Assembly: GCF_003259225.1 (NCBI RefSeq)
Contig: NZ_QHJF01000010.1
Span: 1 to 64,000, forward strand
Origin: Marinomonas arctica
GTDB lineage: Bacteria > Pseudomonadota > Gammaproteobacteria > Pseudomonadales > Marinomonadaceae
DNA: 64,000 nt
Direction of reading: 5' to 3'
Both the position numbers and the translations under genes were made by a program. Shown in pieces: positions 36,919 through 45,496 of this stretch. Under the pieces are notes generated by a model. That model was given only the letters and a program-made list of their open reading frames with translations. It had not been told where the DNA came from and searched no databases. Numbering within the stretch: the first letter of the stretch is position 1; every line of letters starts with the position of its first letter.

Positions 36919-38781
36919 GTGCTTATAAAACACAAATTGATTTTGAATACGGCATTGCTTGTTGTGGCGCTGGTTGCCATGTTGGGACTTTTTTACAACA
37001 CCCAGAGCAGTCTTGAAAAACTAACGTATGCCAAGAGCCTAGTTTCGCAACAGGAAGTGGACATGCTGACGTTGCGTCGTAACGAAAAAGACTTCCTTGC
37101 CCGTCTTGATCTGTCTTATGAGACAAAATTTAATGAGACCATGACGTCTCTTCTTGACGATCAAGTTTTGCTTGAAAATGTGATGAACGAGTTCGACATC
37201 GAGACAAATATTCTGCGGGAACTCATGGTGTATTTTAAAGAATATCAAGTGAGCTTTACGTCGGTCGTATCGGCTTCTGAAACGCTTGGGTTAACACCAG
37301 AGACAGGGCTACAAGGACAATTACGCAGAGCAGTACACAATATAGAAAGTGAATTGTCTGCGCTAAATCAGGACGCGTTATTAGTCACTATGTTGCAGCT
37401 ACGTCGCCATGAAAAGGATTTTATGTTGCGCCAAGACCCTAAGTATATCACCACGTTTAATCAAACCTTGGACACGTTAGAACGTAACTTGCAAACAGCT
37501 TCACTGCCTGAGGACAAAGTCTCGTTACTGGTATCGCTTGCTGAACAATATCGTCAGGGTTTTAATCAATACGCAGACGGGAAAAAAGCATTAGGTTTGA
37601 ACAGTCAAGAAGGTAAGTTGTTGGCGATGCGTGAATCCATTCATAGAACGGAGACTGCACTTGATACTTTAGCGTCACAATTAACCGTTGTTATTCAGGC
37701 AAAAGCCTCTTTTGCGATGATGATCACGACTATTTTGTGTGGCGTTATTGTTGTGCTCGGCGTGCTTGTTGCTTGGGTTATTAATCGGACGATTAATTCT
37801 GCCTTGAGCACCATCCAAGTGACGATGCGAGAGATTCAAACGACGCATAATCTGCGTCTGCGTGTTGATCTGCCTGCAAAAGATGAGATTGGCTTGGTTG
37901 CCGCCAGTATCAACGATATGTTAGCAGACTTTAGTCATGTGATTGCCAATGCCAATCAAACCGTGAAAGAGATGAATGCAACCACCATTCAGTTGTCAAA
38001 AAATGCCGCGAGAACATCTGAGGACGCTGAGAAACAAAGAGCAGAAACGGATCTAGTTGCCGTGTCGGTTACTGAAATGGTGGGCACTGTGGAAGACATC
38101 TCACGTAATATGGAAATGGCGGCAGCGAAGGCTCTATTGACTCAAGAAGGTGCAATTGAAGGGCAGTCAAAGGTGAATTCTGCCATTGATCGTATACGCC
38201 AGCTTTCAGAACGATTAGAAAGTTCTGTCGAAACGGTTGGTGCGTTAGCGAAAGAAAGTGAGAGTATTGGTACCGTATTAAATGTGATTCAAGGCATTGC
38301 TGAGCAGACGAATTTGCTGGCACTGAATGCGGCAATTGAGGCGGCACGAGCGGGTGAGCAAGGACGTGGTTTTGCGGTTGTGGCCGATGAAGTTAGGGCG
38401 TTAGCCAGTAGAACCCATTCTGCGACAGAAGAAATTTCTGAGATTATTGTGACCTTGCAAGGCCGTACAAAAGGCATTGTCACTTTAATGGAAGATTGTC
38501 GCCAAGATGGTATTTTAAGCCGTGACGAAGCCGCGACCACGGGGGTCGTTCTAAAACAGATCATTCTTGATGTACAAGAAATATCGTCTATGGCGAGTTC
38601 TGTGTCAACAGCCATTGAACAGCAGACGATTGCGGCTAATGAGATTAGTAAAAACGTCGATACTATTCGCGAAATTACCGAAGACACCACTGAATCTGTG
38701 GCGTTAAATTCGAAAGCCAGTCAGTCAATTGCCGCTCAAGCGGATTCTTTGAATCGCAGTATTTCAATTTTTAAAGTGTGA
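36919..38781 (+). CDS. Methyl-accepting chemotaxis protein with HBM sensor
   Basis: 620 residues, GTG start with ATAGGA. TM1 about 6-25; the periplasmic region (30-270) repeats [13 protein letters not shown] (51-63) and [13 protein letters not shown] (near 160), the hallmark of the helical bimodular (HBM) domain known from McpS-type receptors for organic acids; TM2 about 275-296; HAMP; signalling tip [19 protein letters not shown] near 460. No pentapeptide. The ligand is probably an organic acid (inference). Confidence 0.9.
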   Translation: MLIKHKLILNTALLVVALVAMLGLFYNTQSSLEKLTYAKSLVSQQEVDMLTLRRNEKDFLARLDLSYETKFNETMTSLLDDQVLLENVMNEFDIETNILRELMVYFKEYQVSFTSVVSASETLGLTPETGLQGQLRRAVHNIESELSALNQDALLVTMLQLRRHEKDFMLRQDPKYITTFNQTLDTLERNLQTASLPEDKVSLLVSLAEQYRQGFNQYADGKKALGLNSQEGKLLAMRESIHRTETALDTLASQLTVVIQAKASFAMMITTILCGVIVVLGVLVAWVINRTINSALSTIQVTMREIQTTHNLRLRVDLPAKDEIGLVAASINDMLADFSHVIANANQTVKEMNATTIQLSKNAARTSEDAEKQRAETDLVAVSVTEMVGTVEDISRNMEMAAAKALLTQEGAIEGQSKVNSAIDRIRQLSERLESSVETVGALAKESESIGTVLNVIQGIAEQTNLLALNAAIEAARAGEQGRGFAVVADEVRALASRTHSATEEISEIIVTLQGRTKGIVTLMEDCRQDGILSRDEAATTGVVLKQIILDVQEISSMASSVSTAIEQQTIAANEISKNVDTIREITEDTTESVALNSKASQSIAAQADSLNRSISIFKV

Positions 38782-38836
38782 CTTTTGATGTGTGATGGAT
38801 GTATGGACTGATAAGCTAGAATGCAGCTGAAATAAC

Positions 38837-38870
38837 GCTAGATCGTAAATGGCATCGATAACGATCTAGC
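38837..38870. repeat. 10-bp perfect inverted repeat upstream of a small membrane-protein gene
   Basis: GCTAGATCGT (38837-38846) and ACGATCTAGC (38861-38870) are exact inverted copies 14 bases apart. No T-run. It lies between the chemoreceptor stop and the next gene; a transcript-end hairpin or an operator are both possible. Confidence 0.55.
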
Positions 38871-38930
38871 TATTATGGTTAACATACCGTTATCATGCGG
38901 ATATTATTTGACGTTTTTGAGAGGCCATTT

Positions 38931-39293
38931 ATGTTATATCGCTTGCTGTTTTGTTTGTTTCTTAGCTGTTCTGTCACGTTTTCGATGGCAGAGCAAAGCT
39001 CGGTAGAAGAGGAGGGAAAACTTGCAAAAACCGTTGTGGAATTAGAGCGTAGCGTGGCTGTTTTGCAGTTATCCACGGCCTCTTTGGGGGATTATCAGAC
39101 TCTTGCTACTAAGATGGCTCACGTTAACGCCTTGGAATACCGAGTGAATTTTCTTGGTAACCTGACGTTCTTGTTGTTCATGAGTTTAGTGGTTTTCTTT
39201 TTCAAATTGCGTCATCAGCAAAAACGATTATTAGCACTTGAACAGCGAGAAACGGAAAAGAGCAGCCAACAAGAAAGCAAAGACGTGAAATAA
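38931..39293 (+). CDS. Small single-span membrane protein with coiled coil
   Basis: 120 residues from ATG 38931 (GAGG six bases upstream; a start at 38895 lacks this). Signal peptide to about residue 20 (SMAEQ), a charged heptad segment (25-70), one membrane span (about 80-97, FLGNLTFLLFMSLVVFFF) and a Lys/Glu-rich cytoplasmic tail. No family recognised. 24 bp before the hydrolase gene, same strand. Confidence 0.65.
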   Translation: MLYRLLFCLFLSCSVTFSMAEQSSVEEEGKLAKTVVELERSVAVLQLSTASLGDYQTLATKMAHVNALEYRVNFLGNLTFLLFMSLVVFFFKLRHQQKRLLALEQRETEKSSQQESKDVK

Positions 39294-39317
39294 GCGTGTT
39301 TTAACAAGGAATGAACC

Positions 39318-39872
39318 ATGTCTAACCCCATTGTGTTGATTATTATAGATATGCAGCAAGGCATGTCTTGGCCACAAGCGGGTGAGCGAAATAACCCAGA
39401 TGCTGAGCATCAAATAGCGGAATTGCTTGCTCACTGGCGAGCTAGCCATGCGCCGATTGTGCATGTTCGACATTTATCTACAGAACCTGAGTCGTTGTTT
39501 TGGCCTGAGCAAGAAGGAGTATTGTTTCAAGATGCCTTTCAGCCCTTAGCAGATGAGAAAATTATTGAAAAATCTGTGCCGGATGCTTTTATTCATTCTG
39601 ATCTTGAAGCTTGGTTAAGAGATCAAGAGACACAGGCCTTAGTGGTAGTTGGTGTCAGTACCAATAATTCAGTCGAGTCGACGGTCAGAAGTGCAGGAAA
39701 CTTAGGTTTTAACACCTATGTGGTGGGAAGTGCCTGCTTTGCCTTTGAAAAAGACGATTTTTTTGGGCACGCGCGCAGCGCCGATGAGGTACATGCTATG
39801 TCACTGGCAAATTTACATGGTGAATACGCCACCGTAATCAGCCAAGACGAAGCCTTTGCATTACTGCTTTAA
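39318..39872 (+). CDS. Isochorismatase-like (cysteine hydrolase) protein with Ser at the nucleophile position
   Basis: 184 residues. Fold of isochorismatases/nicotinamidases: Asp11 in IIIDMQQG, Lys85 in IIEKSVPDAF, and GVSTNNSVESTVRSAGNLGF (112-131), where the nucleophile is usually Cys in a TxxCV motif but here is Ser118. Such NNSV variants occur in a subgroup of annotated cysteine hydrolases. Activity uncertain. A GTGGAATA/TATTCCAC hairpin (39898-39922) separates it from the convergent fecE. Confidence 0.85.
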   Translation: MSNPIVLIIIDMQQGMSWPQAGERNNPDAEHQIAELLAHWRASHAPIVHVRHLSTEPESLFWPEQEGVLFQDAFQPLADEKIIEKSVPDAFIHSDLEAWLRDQETQALVVVGVSTNNSVESTVRSAGNLGFNTYVVGSACFAFEKDDFFGHARSADEVHAMSLANLHGEYATVISQDEAFALLL

Positions 39873-39913
39873 ATAGCAGCCTAAAGGATGCATATCAGTG
39901 GAATATTATTTTT

Positions 39914-40681
39914 TTATTCCACTACACACATGGGCGTTTTGGCAATTGGGTCTCGGTGGATTTGCGCATTCAATGAAAAAACGTCTTTCATCAGTGTCTG
40001 TGTGAGGACAGAGTCAGGTGAGCCTTGGGTGATAATGCTGCCTTGTTTCATCACAATAAGATGGTCGCAGTACCGAGCGGCTTGGTTAATGTCATGTAAT
40101 ACAGTAATGATGGTTTTGCCTTGCTTATTGAGCTTACGCAATAAGTGCATCAACTCGACTTGATGGCTTAAATCCATGTAGGTGGTGGGCTCATCGAGCA
40201 GTAAGTAGGGCGTATCCTGAGCCAAGGTCATTGCTAACCAAACGCGTTGGCGTTGACCGCCGGAGAGTTCGCTGACCAATTGATCTGCAAGCTCGGTAAT
40301 GCCCGTTTCATGCATAACGCTGTCTATTATTAGCTGATCTTGCCTGTTAAGTCGCCCCCAAAAACCGGTGTATGGACTACGCCCATAGGCGACCAAATCT
40401 TTTACTTTTATCCCTTCCGGAATAGGTTGAGTCTGCGGTAATAATGCTAATTGCTGAGCCAATTTTTTGGACGCTATGCTATGAAGATTTTTCCCCTGCC
40501 ACTGAACGTGCCCTTCCATAGGAGAAAGAATGCGCGCCATAGCTTTTAGTAAGGTGGATTTCCCGCAGCCATTTGGACCAAGTAGAGCAATGATTTTCCC
40601 TTCAGGAATACTCAAATTAACCTGCTTTACGATGGCTTTATCATGGTAGCCAACGGATAAATTGTGAGTGCTAAGAGACAT
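39914..40681 (-). CDS. fecE: Iron(III)-dicitrate-type ABC transporter ATPase
   Basis: 255 residues. Walker A GPNGCGKST (near 35), signature LSGGQRQRVWLAM (near 138), Walker B YLLLDEPT (near 160), H-loop VLHDINQAA. Cytoplasmic ATPase for the permeases upstream. Three bases separate it from fecD. Last gene of fecBCDE. Confidence 0.87.
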   Translation of the reverse strand: MSLSTHNLSVGYHDKAIVKQVNLSIPEGKIIALLGPNGCGKSTLLKAMARILSPMEGHVQWQGKNLHSIASKKLAQQLALLPQTQPIPEGIKVKDLVAYGRSPYTGFWGRLNRQDQLIIDSVMHETGITELADQLVSELSGGQRQRVWLAMTLAQDTPYLLLDEPTTYMDLSHQVELMHLLRKLNKQGKTIITVLHDINQAARYCDHLIVMKQGSIITQGSPDSVLTQTLMKDVFSLNAQIHRDPIAKTPMCVVE

Positions 40682-40684
40682 GGA

Positions 40685-41644
40685 TTATTTTGTCCTAAAG
40701 AGTAACCAAAGAAAATACGGTGCGCCGATAATGGCGGTCATAATACCGGCGGGTAATTCAATCGGTGGGTCAATGGTACGAGCCGCGAGATCGGCCAGCA
40801 GCAGCAAAATGGCGCCAACCAACATGGTGGAAGGTAAGAGCAATTGATGGCGTCCACCAACCAGTTTACGAGTTAAGTGAGGAGCCACTAAGCCTAGGAA
40901 GCCGATCGGGCCACAAATGGCGACACATGAGGCTGTGAGTCCAACGGCGATGGCGAGTGAGACTAAACGCAGCGTGCTTGCTTTAACGCCAAGACTAATG
41001 GCGCTGTCGTCGCCAAGATAAATAAGGTTGAGCGGTTTTGCCAGCCAAAGCGCACAGGGAATAAGCAGTAGCCAAGGCAATAACATGGCAAGTTGATTCC
41101 AACCGCGTCCCCATAAACTCCCCGTTAGCCACAGTAATGCGTTGTTTATTTCTAAGGGCTTAACCAGCATGAGGAAATCGATACAGCTGGCGTATAGCGC
41201 GGCTAATGCGACGCCCGTAATGGCCAGTTTAATCGTGCTGCTGTGTTGGCCGCATAGCCACCAGAGCATCAGCGCGGCAATCAAGCTGCCAATTAACGCG
41301 ACGGCAGGCAACCAACTGATGTCGGCACTGGGAAAAAATGTCATATAAAAGACAGCGGCTAGCCCCGCCCCATGACTGACACCCAGTACATCCGGTGATG
41401 CCAAGGGATTGCGAATCACGCCCTGCACCAACGCGCCAGCAAGGGCCATCATGGCGCCCACTAACATGGCCAAAATAGTACGAGGGAAACGGTATTCATG
41501 AATAGTAAAGTAGTTCGCGTTACCGACTTGAAACCCTTCTATAATATGTTTAAAGGGAAGTGACACCGCGCCAAACATGAGGTTTGCAACCAGCAAGCCT
41601 AACAAGATAAGTAACAAGATTGGCAGTGAGCGCGTGGCCATCAT
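40685..41644 (-). CDS. fecD: Iron(III)-dicitrate-type ABC permease FecD
   Basis: 319 residues from ATG 41644, whose ATGA overlaps the fecC stop; the frame is open 42 codons into fecC but that part is a shadow. FecCD permease with ~9 spans: GALVQGVIRNPLASPDVLGVSHGA near 65 and ICGPIGFLGLVAPHLTRKLVGG near 235. Similar to E. coli FecD in NNALLWLTGSLWGR. Confidence 0.88.
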   Translation of the reverse strand: MMATRSLPILLLILLGLLVANLMFGAVSLPFKHIIEGFQVGNANYFTIHEYRFPRTILAMLVGAMMALAGALVQGVIRNPLASPDVLGVSHGAGLAAVFYMTFFPSADISWLPAVALIGSLIAALMLWWLCGQHSSTIKLAITGVALAALYASCIDFLMLVKPLEINNALLWLTGSLWGRGWNQLAMLLPWLLLIPCALWLAKPLNLIYLGDDSAISLGVKASTLRLVSLAIAVGLTASCVAICGPIGFLGLVAPHLTRKLVGGRHQLLLPSTMLVGAILLLLADLAARTIDPPIELPAGIMTAIIGAPYFLWLLFRTK

Positions 41645-42642
41645 AAGGTCCTTTTGCGGACGAGATAGATGAAAAACGGCGCGCCGATGAGCGCCAAAAT
41701 TGCCCCAGCAGGCGTTTCTGCGGGATAAATAATGGCGCGACTGACGGTATCCGATAAAACCACCAAGCAAGCGCCAAGTATCATAGCAACAGGTAAAAAC
41801 TTGCGATGATCTTGCCCCGCCAGCATTCTGGCCATATGAGGAATAAGTAGTCCAACAAAGCCAATGGCGCCTACGCTGCTGATGGCGCTGCCCACTAATA
41901 GCAGGACCAGAAAGCTACCGCCCAATTTCACCCAGATAAGCGACACGCCAAGGTTGCGTGCATTATCGTCGCCAAGCTGTAATAGATTGAGCGAGGGCGC
42001 AATGAAGAGAGCGCCTAATAATCCGATAATACAAACAGGCCATAAGGCGTCAAAGGTTTGCCATCGGGCATCGGTCAAGCTACCCGCAAGCCAAGTCAGC
42101 ACTCCAGCGGCTTGGTCCTCTGCGATAATAATCACCGCTTTGGTTAACGCCGCACACAATGCGGAAATAGCGACACCTGCTAGTACCAATCGACCATGTT
42201 CATTGCCACCACGCCATGCGTTGCCCAGCAGCATAACCAAAGCCCATGCGATACCACCGCCAAGCATAGCCGCCACCGACGTGCCGAGTAGGCCAAACCA
42301 AGGAGCGATACTGGACACGGTTGCCATGCCCAGCGCGGCGCCTGCGTTGATACCTAAAACAGAGGGAGAGGCGAGAGGGTTTTGTGTTAAACCTTGCATA
42401 ATAACGCCCGCCGCCGCGAGATTGGCGCCCACCATAATACCAATTAGTACTCTTGGTAGGCGTAAATCGTGGACAATATGCTGGGCAATACTGTCTTCAT
42501 TCATCTTGTATAAAGCGTGAAGAGCGTCCATCGGCGTCACGGCAATAACAGACCAACTGAACAAGCTAATCCATCCGCAGACCAGCAAAAACAGTAGCAA
42601 GAGCAAGCATTGCCCGATAAAAGGCAGACGTGTAAAAATCAT
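41641..42642 (-). CDS. fecC: Iron(III)-dicitrate-type ABC permease FecC
   Basis: 333 residues, ~9 membrane spans. VIMQGLTQNPLASPSVLGINAGAALGMA near 78 and GAIGFVGLLIPHMARMLAGQD near 250 mark a FecCD permease; HARW/DARWQ and AEDQAAGVLTWLAGS segments resemble E. coli FecC. Overlaps fecB and fecD by 4 bp at each end, so the four genes are translated as a coupled unit. Confidence 0.88.
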   Translation of the reverse strand: MIFTRLPFIGQCLLLLLFLLVCGWISLFSWSVIAVTPMDALHALYKMNEDSIAQHIVHDLRLPRVLIGIMVGANLAAAGVIMQGLTQNPLASPSVLGINAGAALGMATVSSIAPWFGLLGTSVAAMLGGGIAWALVMLLGNAWRGGNEHGRLVLAGVAISALCAALTKAVIIIAEDQAAGVLTWLAGSLTDARWQTFDALWPVCIIGLLGALFIAPSLNLLQLGDDNARNLGVSLIWVKLGGSFLVLLLVGSAISSVGAIGFVGLLIPHMARMLAGQDHRKFLPVAMILGACLVVLSDTVSRAIIYPAETPAGAILALIGAPFFIYLVRKRTL

Positions 42643-43559
42643 TGATTGGCGCTAAAAACACGAATGAGATCTTGCCCCATGGTTTCCGCTGAAATAATGC
42701 CACGGCATCGAGACCAGGTATTGGGATTAACAGAATAAATATGCTTGTTTTTGGCGGCTTTTAATACAGACCAAAGCGGTTCATTTTTCCATTTATCGAT
42801 AATACTGGGTGTGACGTAATGGCCAACAATAAAGTAGTCAGGATTTACTGCAAGGAATTGCTCTAGGCTGGTTTGGCGATAAGCGTCGTCGCTTCTACCC
42901 GTGTTGGCATTTTTTAAGCCTAAGGCTCGAATCACACCGCCAGCGTACGAATCGGCGGTATGCAAAAACAGCGCGTCATCACGCGCTACGCCAAATTGCA
43001 CTTCTTTTCCTTCTGGTAATTGTTTTGCAAAATCGGCCATTCTTTGAGCATGCAGCTTTAAGCGCGCTTGCATTTCTTTGTCTTTGCCAATGGCTTTGCC
43101 GATGATAGCGGTGGCGTGAAGGTTCTCTTCGTAGGTCGCGCGACGTGAGGGCAGAATTAAGGTGGGAGCTATTTTCTGCAGATCCGCATATACCCCTTCA
43201 TGGCGTGAAATATCGGCAATGATGAGATCCGGTTTAAGCGATGCGATGGTTTCAAGGCTGGGCTGAGAGCGCGTACCCACCGACGTCCAATCTTCAATTT
43301 CATCACGAATTTCTTTTAAAATACGCTCAGGATCTTTGTCGTCGGCAATGCCCACAGGACTGACGCCAACAGCCGCCAATGCGTCCACAAAGGAAAGCTC
43401 TAATACGACGATGCGTTTTGGCGTGTAATCTAGGCTAAACGTGCCCTTACTGTCTTCTACACTATTGTGAATACCGTTTTGTGTAGAAGAAAAGGCGGGG
43501 GCAGAGAAAGAGAGACACAGTATAAGAGTAGAGAGGGTAATGGCGAAAAAACGCTTCAT
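42639..43559 (-). CDS. fecB: Periplasmic iron(III)-dicitrate-binding protein FecB
   Basis: 306 residues from ATG 43559 with AAAGGCTG; the open frame beyond this runs into the Fur box. Signal peptide to about residue 22 (SAPAFS). Close to E. coli FecB: RIVVLELSFVDALAAVGV near 47, GIADDKDPERIL near 67, GTRSQPSLETIASLKPDLIIADISRH near 92. Class-III binding protein for ferric citrate. No fecA, fecI or fecR in the window, so the outer-membrane receptor must be elsewhere. Confidence 0.88.
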   Translation of the reverse strand: MKRFFAITLSTLILCLSFSAPAFSSTQNGIHNSVEDSKGTFSLDYTPKRIVVLELSFVDALAAVGVSPVGIADDKDPERILKEIRDEIEDWTSVGTRSQPSLETIASLKPDLIIADISRHEGVYADLQKIAPTLILPSRRATYEENLHATAIIGKAIGKDKEMQARLKLHAQRMADFAKQLPEGKEVQFGVARDDALFLHTADSYAGGVIRALGLKNANTGRSDDAYRQTSLEQFLAVNPDYFIVGHYVTPSIIDKWKNEPLWSVLKAAKNKHIYSVNPNTWSRCRGIISAETMGQDLIRVFSANQ

Positions 43560-43590
43560 GGGACAGCCTTTGAGTATGAAGAAAAAACAC

Positions 43591-43609
43591 AATAATGATA
43601 ACACTTATC
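43591..43609 (-). promoter_or_regulatory. Fur box upstream of fecBCDE
   Basis: AATAATGATAACACTTATC matches 15 of 19 positions of the E. coli Fur consensus GATAATGATAATCATTATC. It lies 32 bp before the fecB start, where a repressor would cover the promoter. Iron-dependent control of fecBCDE is inferred. Confidence 0.8.
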
Positions 43610-43725
43610 AATTATATTTGAAGTGTTTTTCGCGCCAGTCTGGGGTGCCTCGTCTTCACTGTCAGATCTGTCTTTAACAATGTCGTGCTAGGCTATTATG
43701 CTGCTGCCTAGCAATGAACATAGCA

Positions 43726-44736
43726 TCAGATACTTTCACCGGCTTCTATTTGGAAGGGTAAATCAATAATGCGTTGTGAGACGGGGTTTCCTTGTAAGCG
43801 CGACAGTAAATGCTCGGCGGCAAGACGTCCCATTTCTTCACGGGGCGTGATAACGGTAGCGAGTAAGGGCACCATAGCGCGGGAAATATCATGACCATGA
43901 AAGCCTGCAATGCCAATGTCTTCTGGCACCTTAATCCCTGCTTTTTGACAAGCATAGAGTGCGCCGATAGCCAAATCGTCGTTGGTACAAAAAATACCAT
44001 CAGTATCGGGTTGTTGCTGTAGGGCGTCTTTTAAAAACTTCGCCCCTAAGGTGAAGGAGGAAGCGCTGTTGGTTTTTAAGCACAAAGGCGCTAAGCCGTT
44101 GTCGTGCATGGCGGCTTCATAGCCTTTAATCTTAAACAAGGTACGTTGGTCCATGCGAGCTGCAAAGTAGACAATTTTTTGTCGACCGCGCTGAATCATG
44201 AACTGCGTCATCGCATAAGCGGCGGCTTGATTGTCTATGCCGATGGCTTGCTCGATAGGGGGGGAAACCGAATCCATGATTTCGATCACTGGAATACCTG
44301 CGACAGAAAGCATCTTTCTAACACGTTCAGTATGGTAACTTTCAGAAATAATCAGGCCATCGACACCATAGGAGAGTAGCGTCGCGATACGGGATTCTTC
44401 TGCTTCTTTGCTATACCCATAGTGGGCCAACATAGTTTGATAGCCAGCCGGTTCGAGTATCGACTCAATGCCACGGATGACTTCAGCGAAGACTTGGTTT
44501 GTTAAAGAGGGCAGTAAAACGCCAATCGCGTGACTTTTTGATTTGGATAAAATATCAGGAGCCCGGTTTGGTATATAGCCTAAGTCTTCTAATGCGTCAG
44601 CGATCTTGGTTTGCAAGGGCACAGAGACTTGCTCTGGATTTCTAAGAAAACGACTAACAGTCATCTTAGTGACGCCAACCAAATCCGCTACGTCTTGTAG
44701 AGTAGGGCGCTTATTTTTTGTATTAGAGATTTTCAT
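43726..44736 (-). CDS. gntR: LacI-family repressor GntR (gluconate type)
   Basis: 336 residues from ATG 44736; the frame is open to 44778, but that extension overlaps an operator. Helix-turn-helix TLQDVADLVGVTKMTVSRFL (residues 12-31), hinge near 60, then the periplasmic-binding-like sensor domain (AIGVLLPSLTNQVFAEVIRG near 73, DGIFCTNDDLAIGAL near 255). Sequence and neighbours (gntK, matching operators) fit the gluconate repressor. Operators at 44757-44772 and 48532-48570 suggest it controls itself and the TRAP-gntK unit. Confidence 0.87.
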   Translation of the reverse strand: MKISNTKNKRPTLQDVADLVGVTKMTVSRFLRNPEQVSVPLQTKIADALEDLGYIPNRAPDILSKSKSHAIGVLLPSLTNQVFAEVIRGIESILEPAGYQTMLAHYGYSKEAEESRIATLLSYGVDGLIISESYHTERVRKMLSVAGIPVIEIMDSVSPPIEQAIGIDNQAAAYAMTQFMIQRGRQKIVYFAARMDQRTLFKIKGYEAAMHDNGLAPLCLKTNSASSFTLGAKFLKDALQQQPDTDGIFCTNDDLAIGALYACQKAGIKVPEDIGIAGFHGHDISRAMVPLLATVITPREEMGRLAAEHLLSRLQGNPVSQRIIDLPFQIEAGESI

Positions 44737-44756
44737 ACCAGTGACGTATCCATGTT

Positions 44757-44772
44757 TTGTTACACGTAACAT
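44757..44772 (-). promoter_or_regulatory. GntR operator upstream of gntR
   Basis: Minus strand ATGTTACGTGTAACAA, matching the ATGTTAC-N2-GTAACAT palindrome in 14 of 16 positions at the arms. It lies 21 bp before the gntR start, indicating autoregulation. Confidence 0.75.
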
Positions 44773-44878
44773 TATCATAAGCCATTCATGGCTAGAAACA
44801 AAAAATAGCGGTTATTAAGGCGTTAGTTGAATAAAAATAAGATTCAGATCGAGAGTAAGTGTTTACTTATTTTTTGAG

Positions 44879-44907
44879 AAGAAGCACAACATGTGATTGT
44901 GCTTCTT
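44879..44907. terminator. Hairpin between gntK and gntR
   Basis: A perfect 11-bp stem (AAGAAGCACAA / TTGTGCTTCTT, 44879-44889 and 44897-44907), 16 bp past the gntK stop. No U-run on the minus strand, so it may be an mRNA end structure rather than a full terminator. Confidence 0.5.
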
Positions 44908-44922
44908 GTTTTAGGTTATCGC

Positions 44923-45417
44923 TTATTTTTTCGCCAAAAGTGTCAGTGCTTCATTCAATACCACATCCGCTTCTTGTGAGATGTCGATCACGAAGGCTTC
45001 GTCTTCAGTTGGCTCGATCAAGGTGGCGAACTGGCTTTCAAGCATGTTGCGCCCGTTAAAATAGTGACCGTCGCGTTTTTGATGACGCTGCCAAATGGTA
45101 TCTATGTCACCTTTTAGGTAAATCATGGTGACATCGTCCAAACCATTACGCAGCATGCTTCTATATTCTGGTTTGAGTCCAGAACAGGCAATAACAGCCG
45201 CTGGATTATTGATCAGTAAGGCATTCAGTGTGGCTAACCAGTCTTTACGATCATCATCGTTAAGTGGCGTGCCCTGACGCATTTTGTCCACATTGGCTTG
45301 GCTATGAAAGTCGTCACCATCAAAAAACGGATAACCGAGTTGGTCGGCGATATTTTTGCCTATTAGGGATTTCCCTGAGCCTGATACGCCTAGCACTACA
45401 ATTCTTTTTGTCATCAT
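44923..45417 (-). CDS. gntK: Gluconokinase
   Basis: 164 residues (MMTKR start; second ATG at 45414). Phosphorylates gluconate to 6-phosphogluconate for the Entner-Doudoroff or pentose phosphate pathway. P-loop VLGVSGSGKS (near residue 8-17), FFDGDDFH near 31 and ACSGLKPEYR near 76 are typical of thermoresistant GntK. Last structural gene of the TRAP-gntK unit. Confidence 0.92.
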   Translation of the reverse strand: MMTKRIVVLGVSGSGKSLIGKNIADQLGYPFFDGDDFHSQANVDKMRQGTPLNDDDRKDWLATLNALLINNPAAVIACSGLKPEYRSMLRNGLDDVTMIYLKGDIDTIWQRHQKRDGHYFNGRNMLESQFATLIEPTEDEAFVIDISQEADVVLNEALTLLAKK

Positions 45418-45431
45418 CTGGGTTCCTCATA

Positions 45432-45480
45432 CCTTGCTGTTTCCAGCAAGGCTGTGTCGTTCAAAAAGCCGTATTGAACG
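45432..45480 (-). other. Two hairpins between TRAP dctM and gntK
   Basis: CCTTGCTG-tttc-CAGCAAGG (45432-45451, 8-bp stem) and CGTTCAA/TTGAACG (near 45458-45480). No U-run. They lie in the 79-bp spacer and may protect or process the transcript. Confidence 0.45.
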
Positions 45481-45496
45481 GCATGGTCACAATGGG

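Noticed and set aside
41864..42520. 218-codon plus-strand frame opposite fecC
   Set aside because: Shadow of the permease gene; Pro/Ala/Ser-rich low-complexity translation with no start signal.
43560..43604. Longer start for fecB
   Set aside because: The extension overlaps the Fur box and lacks a ribosome-binding site, while 43559 begins a standard signal peptide.
44737..44778. Longer start for gntR
   Set aside because: The extension overlaps the GntR operator at 44757-44772 and lies outside the usual LacI-family N-terminus.
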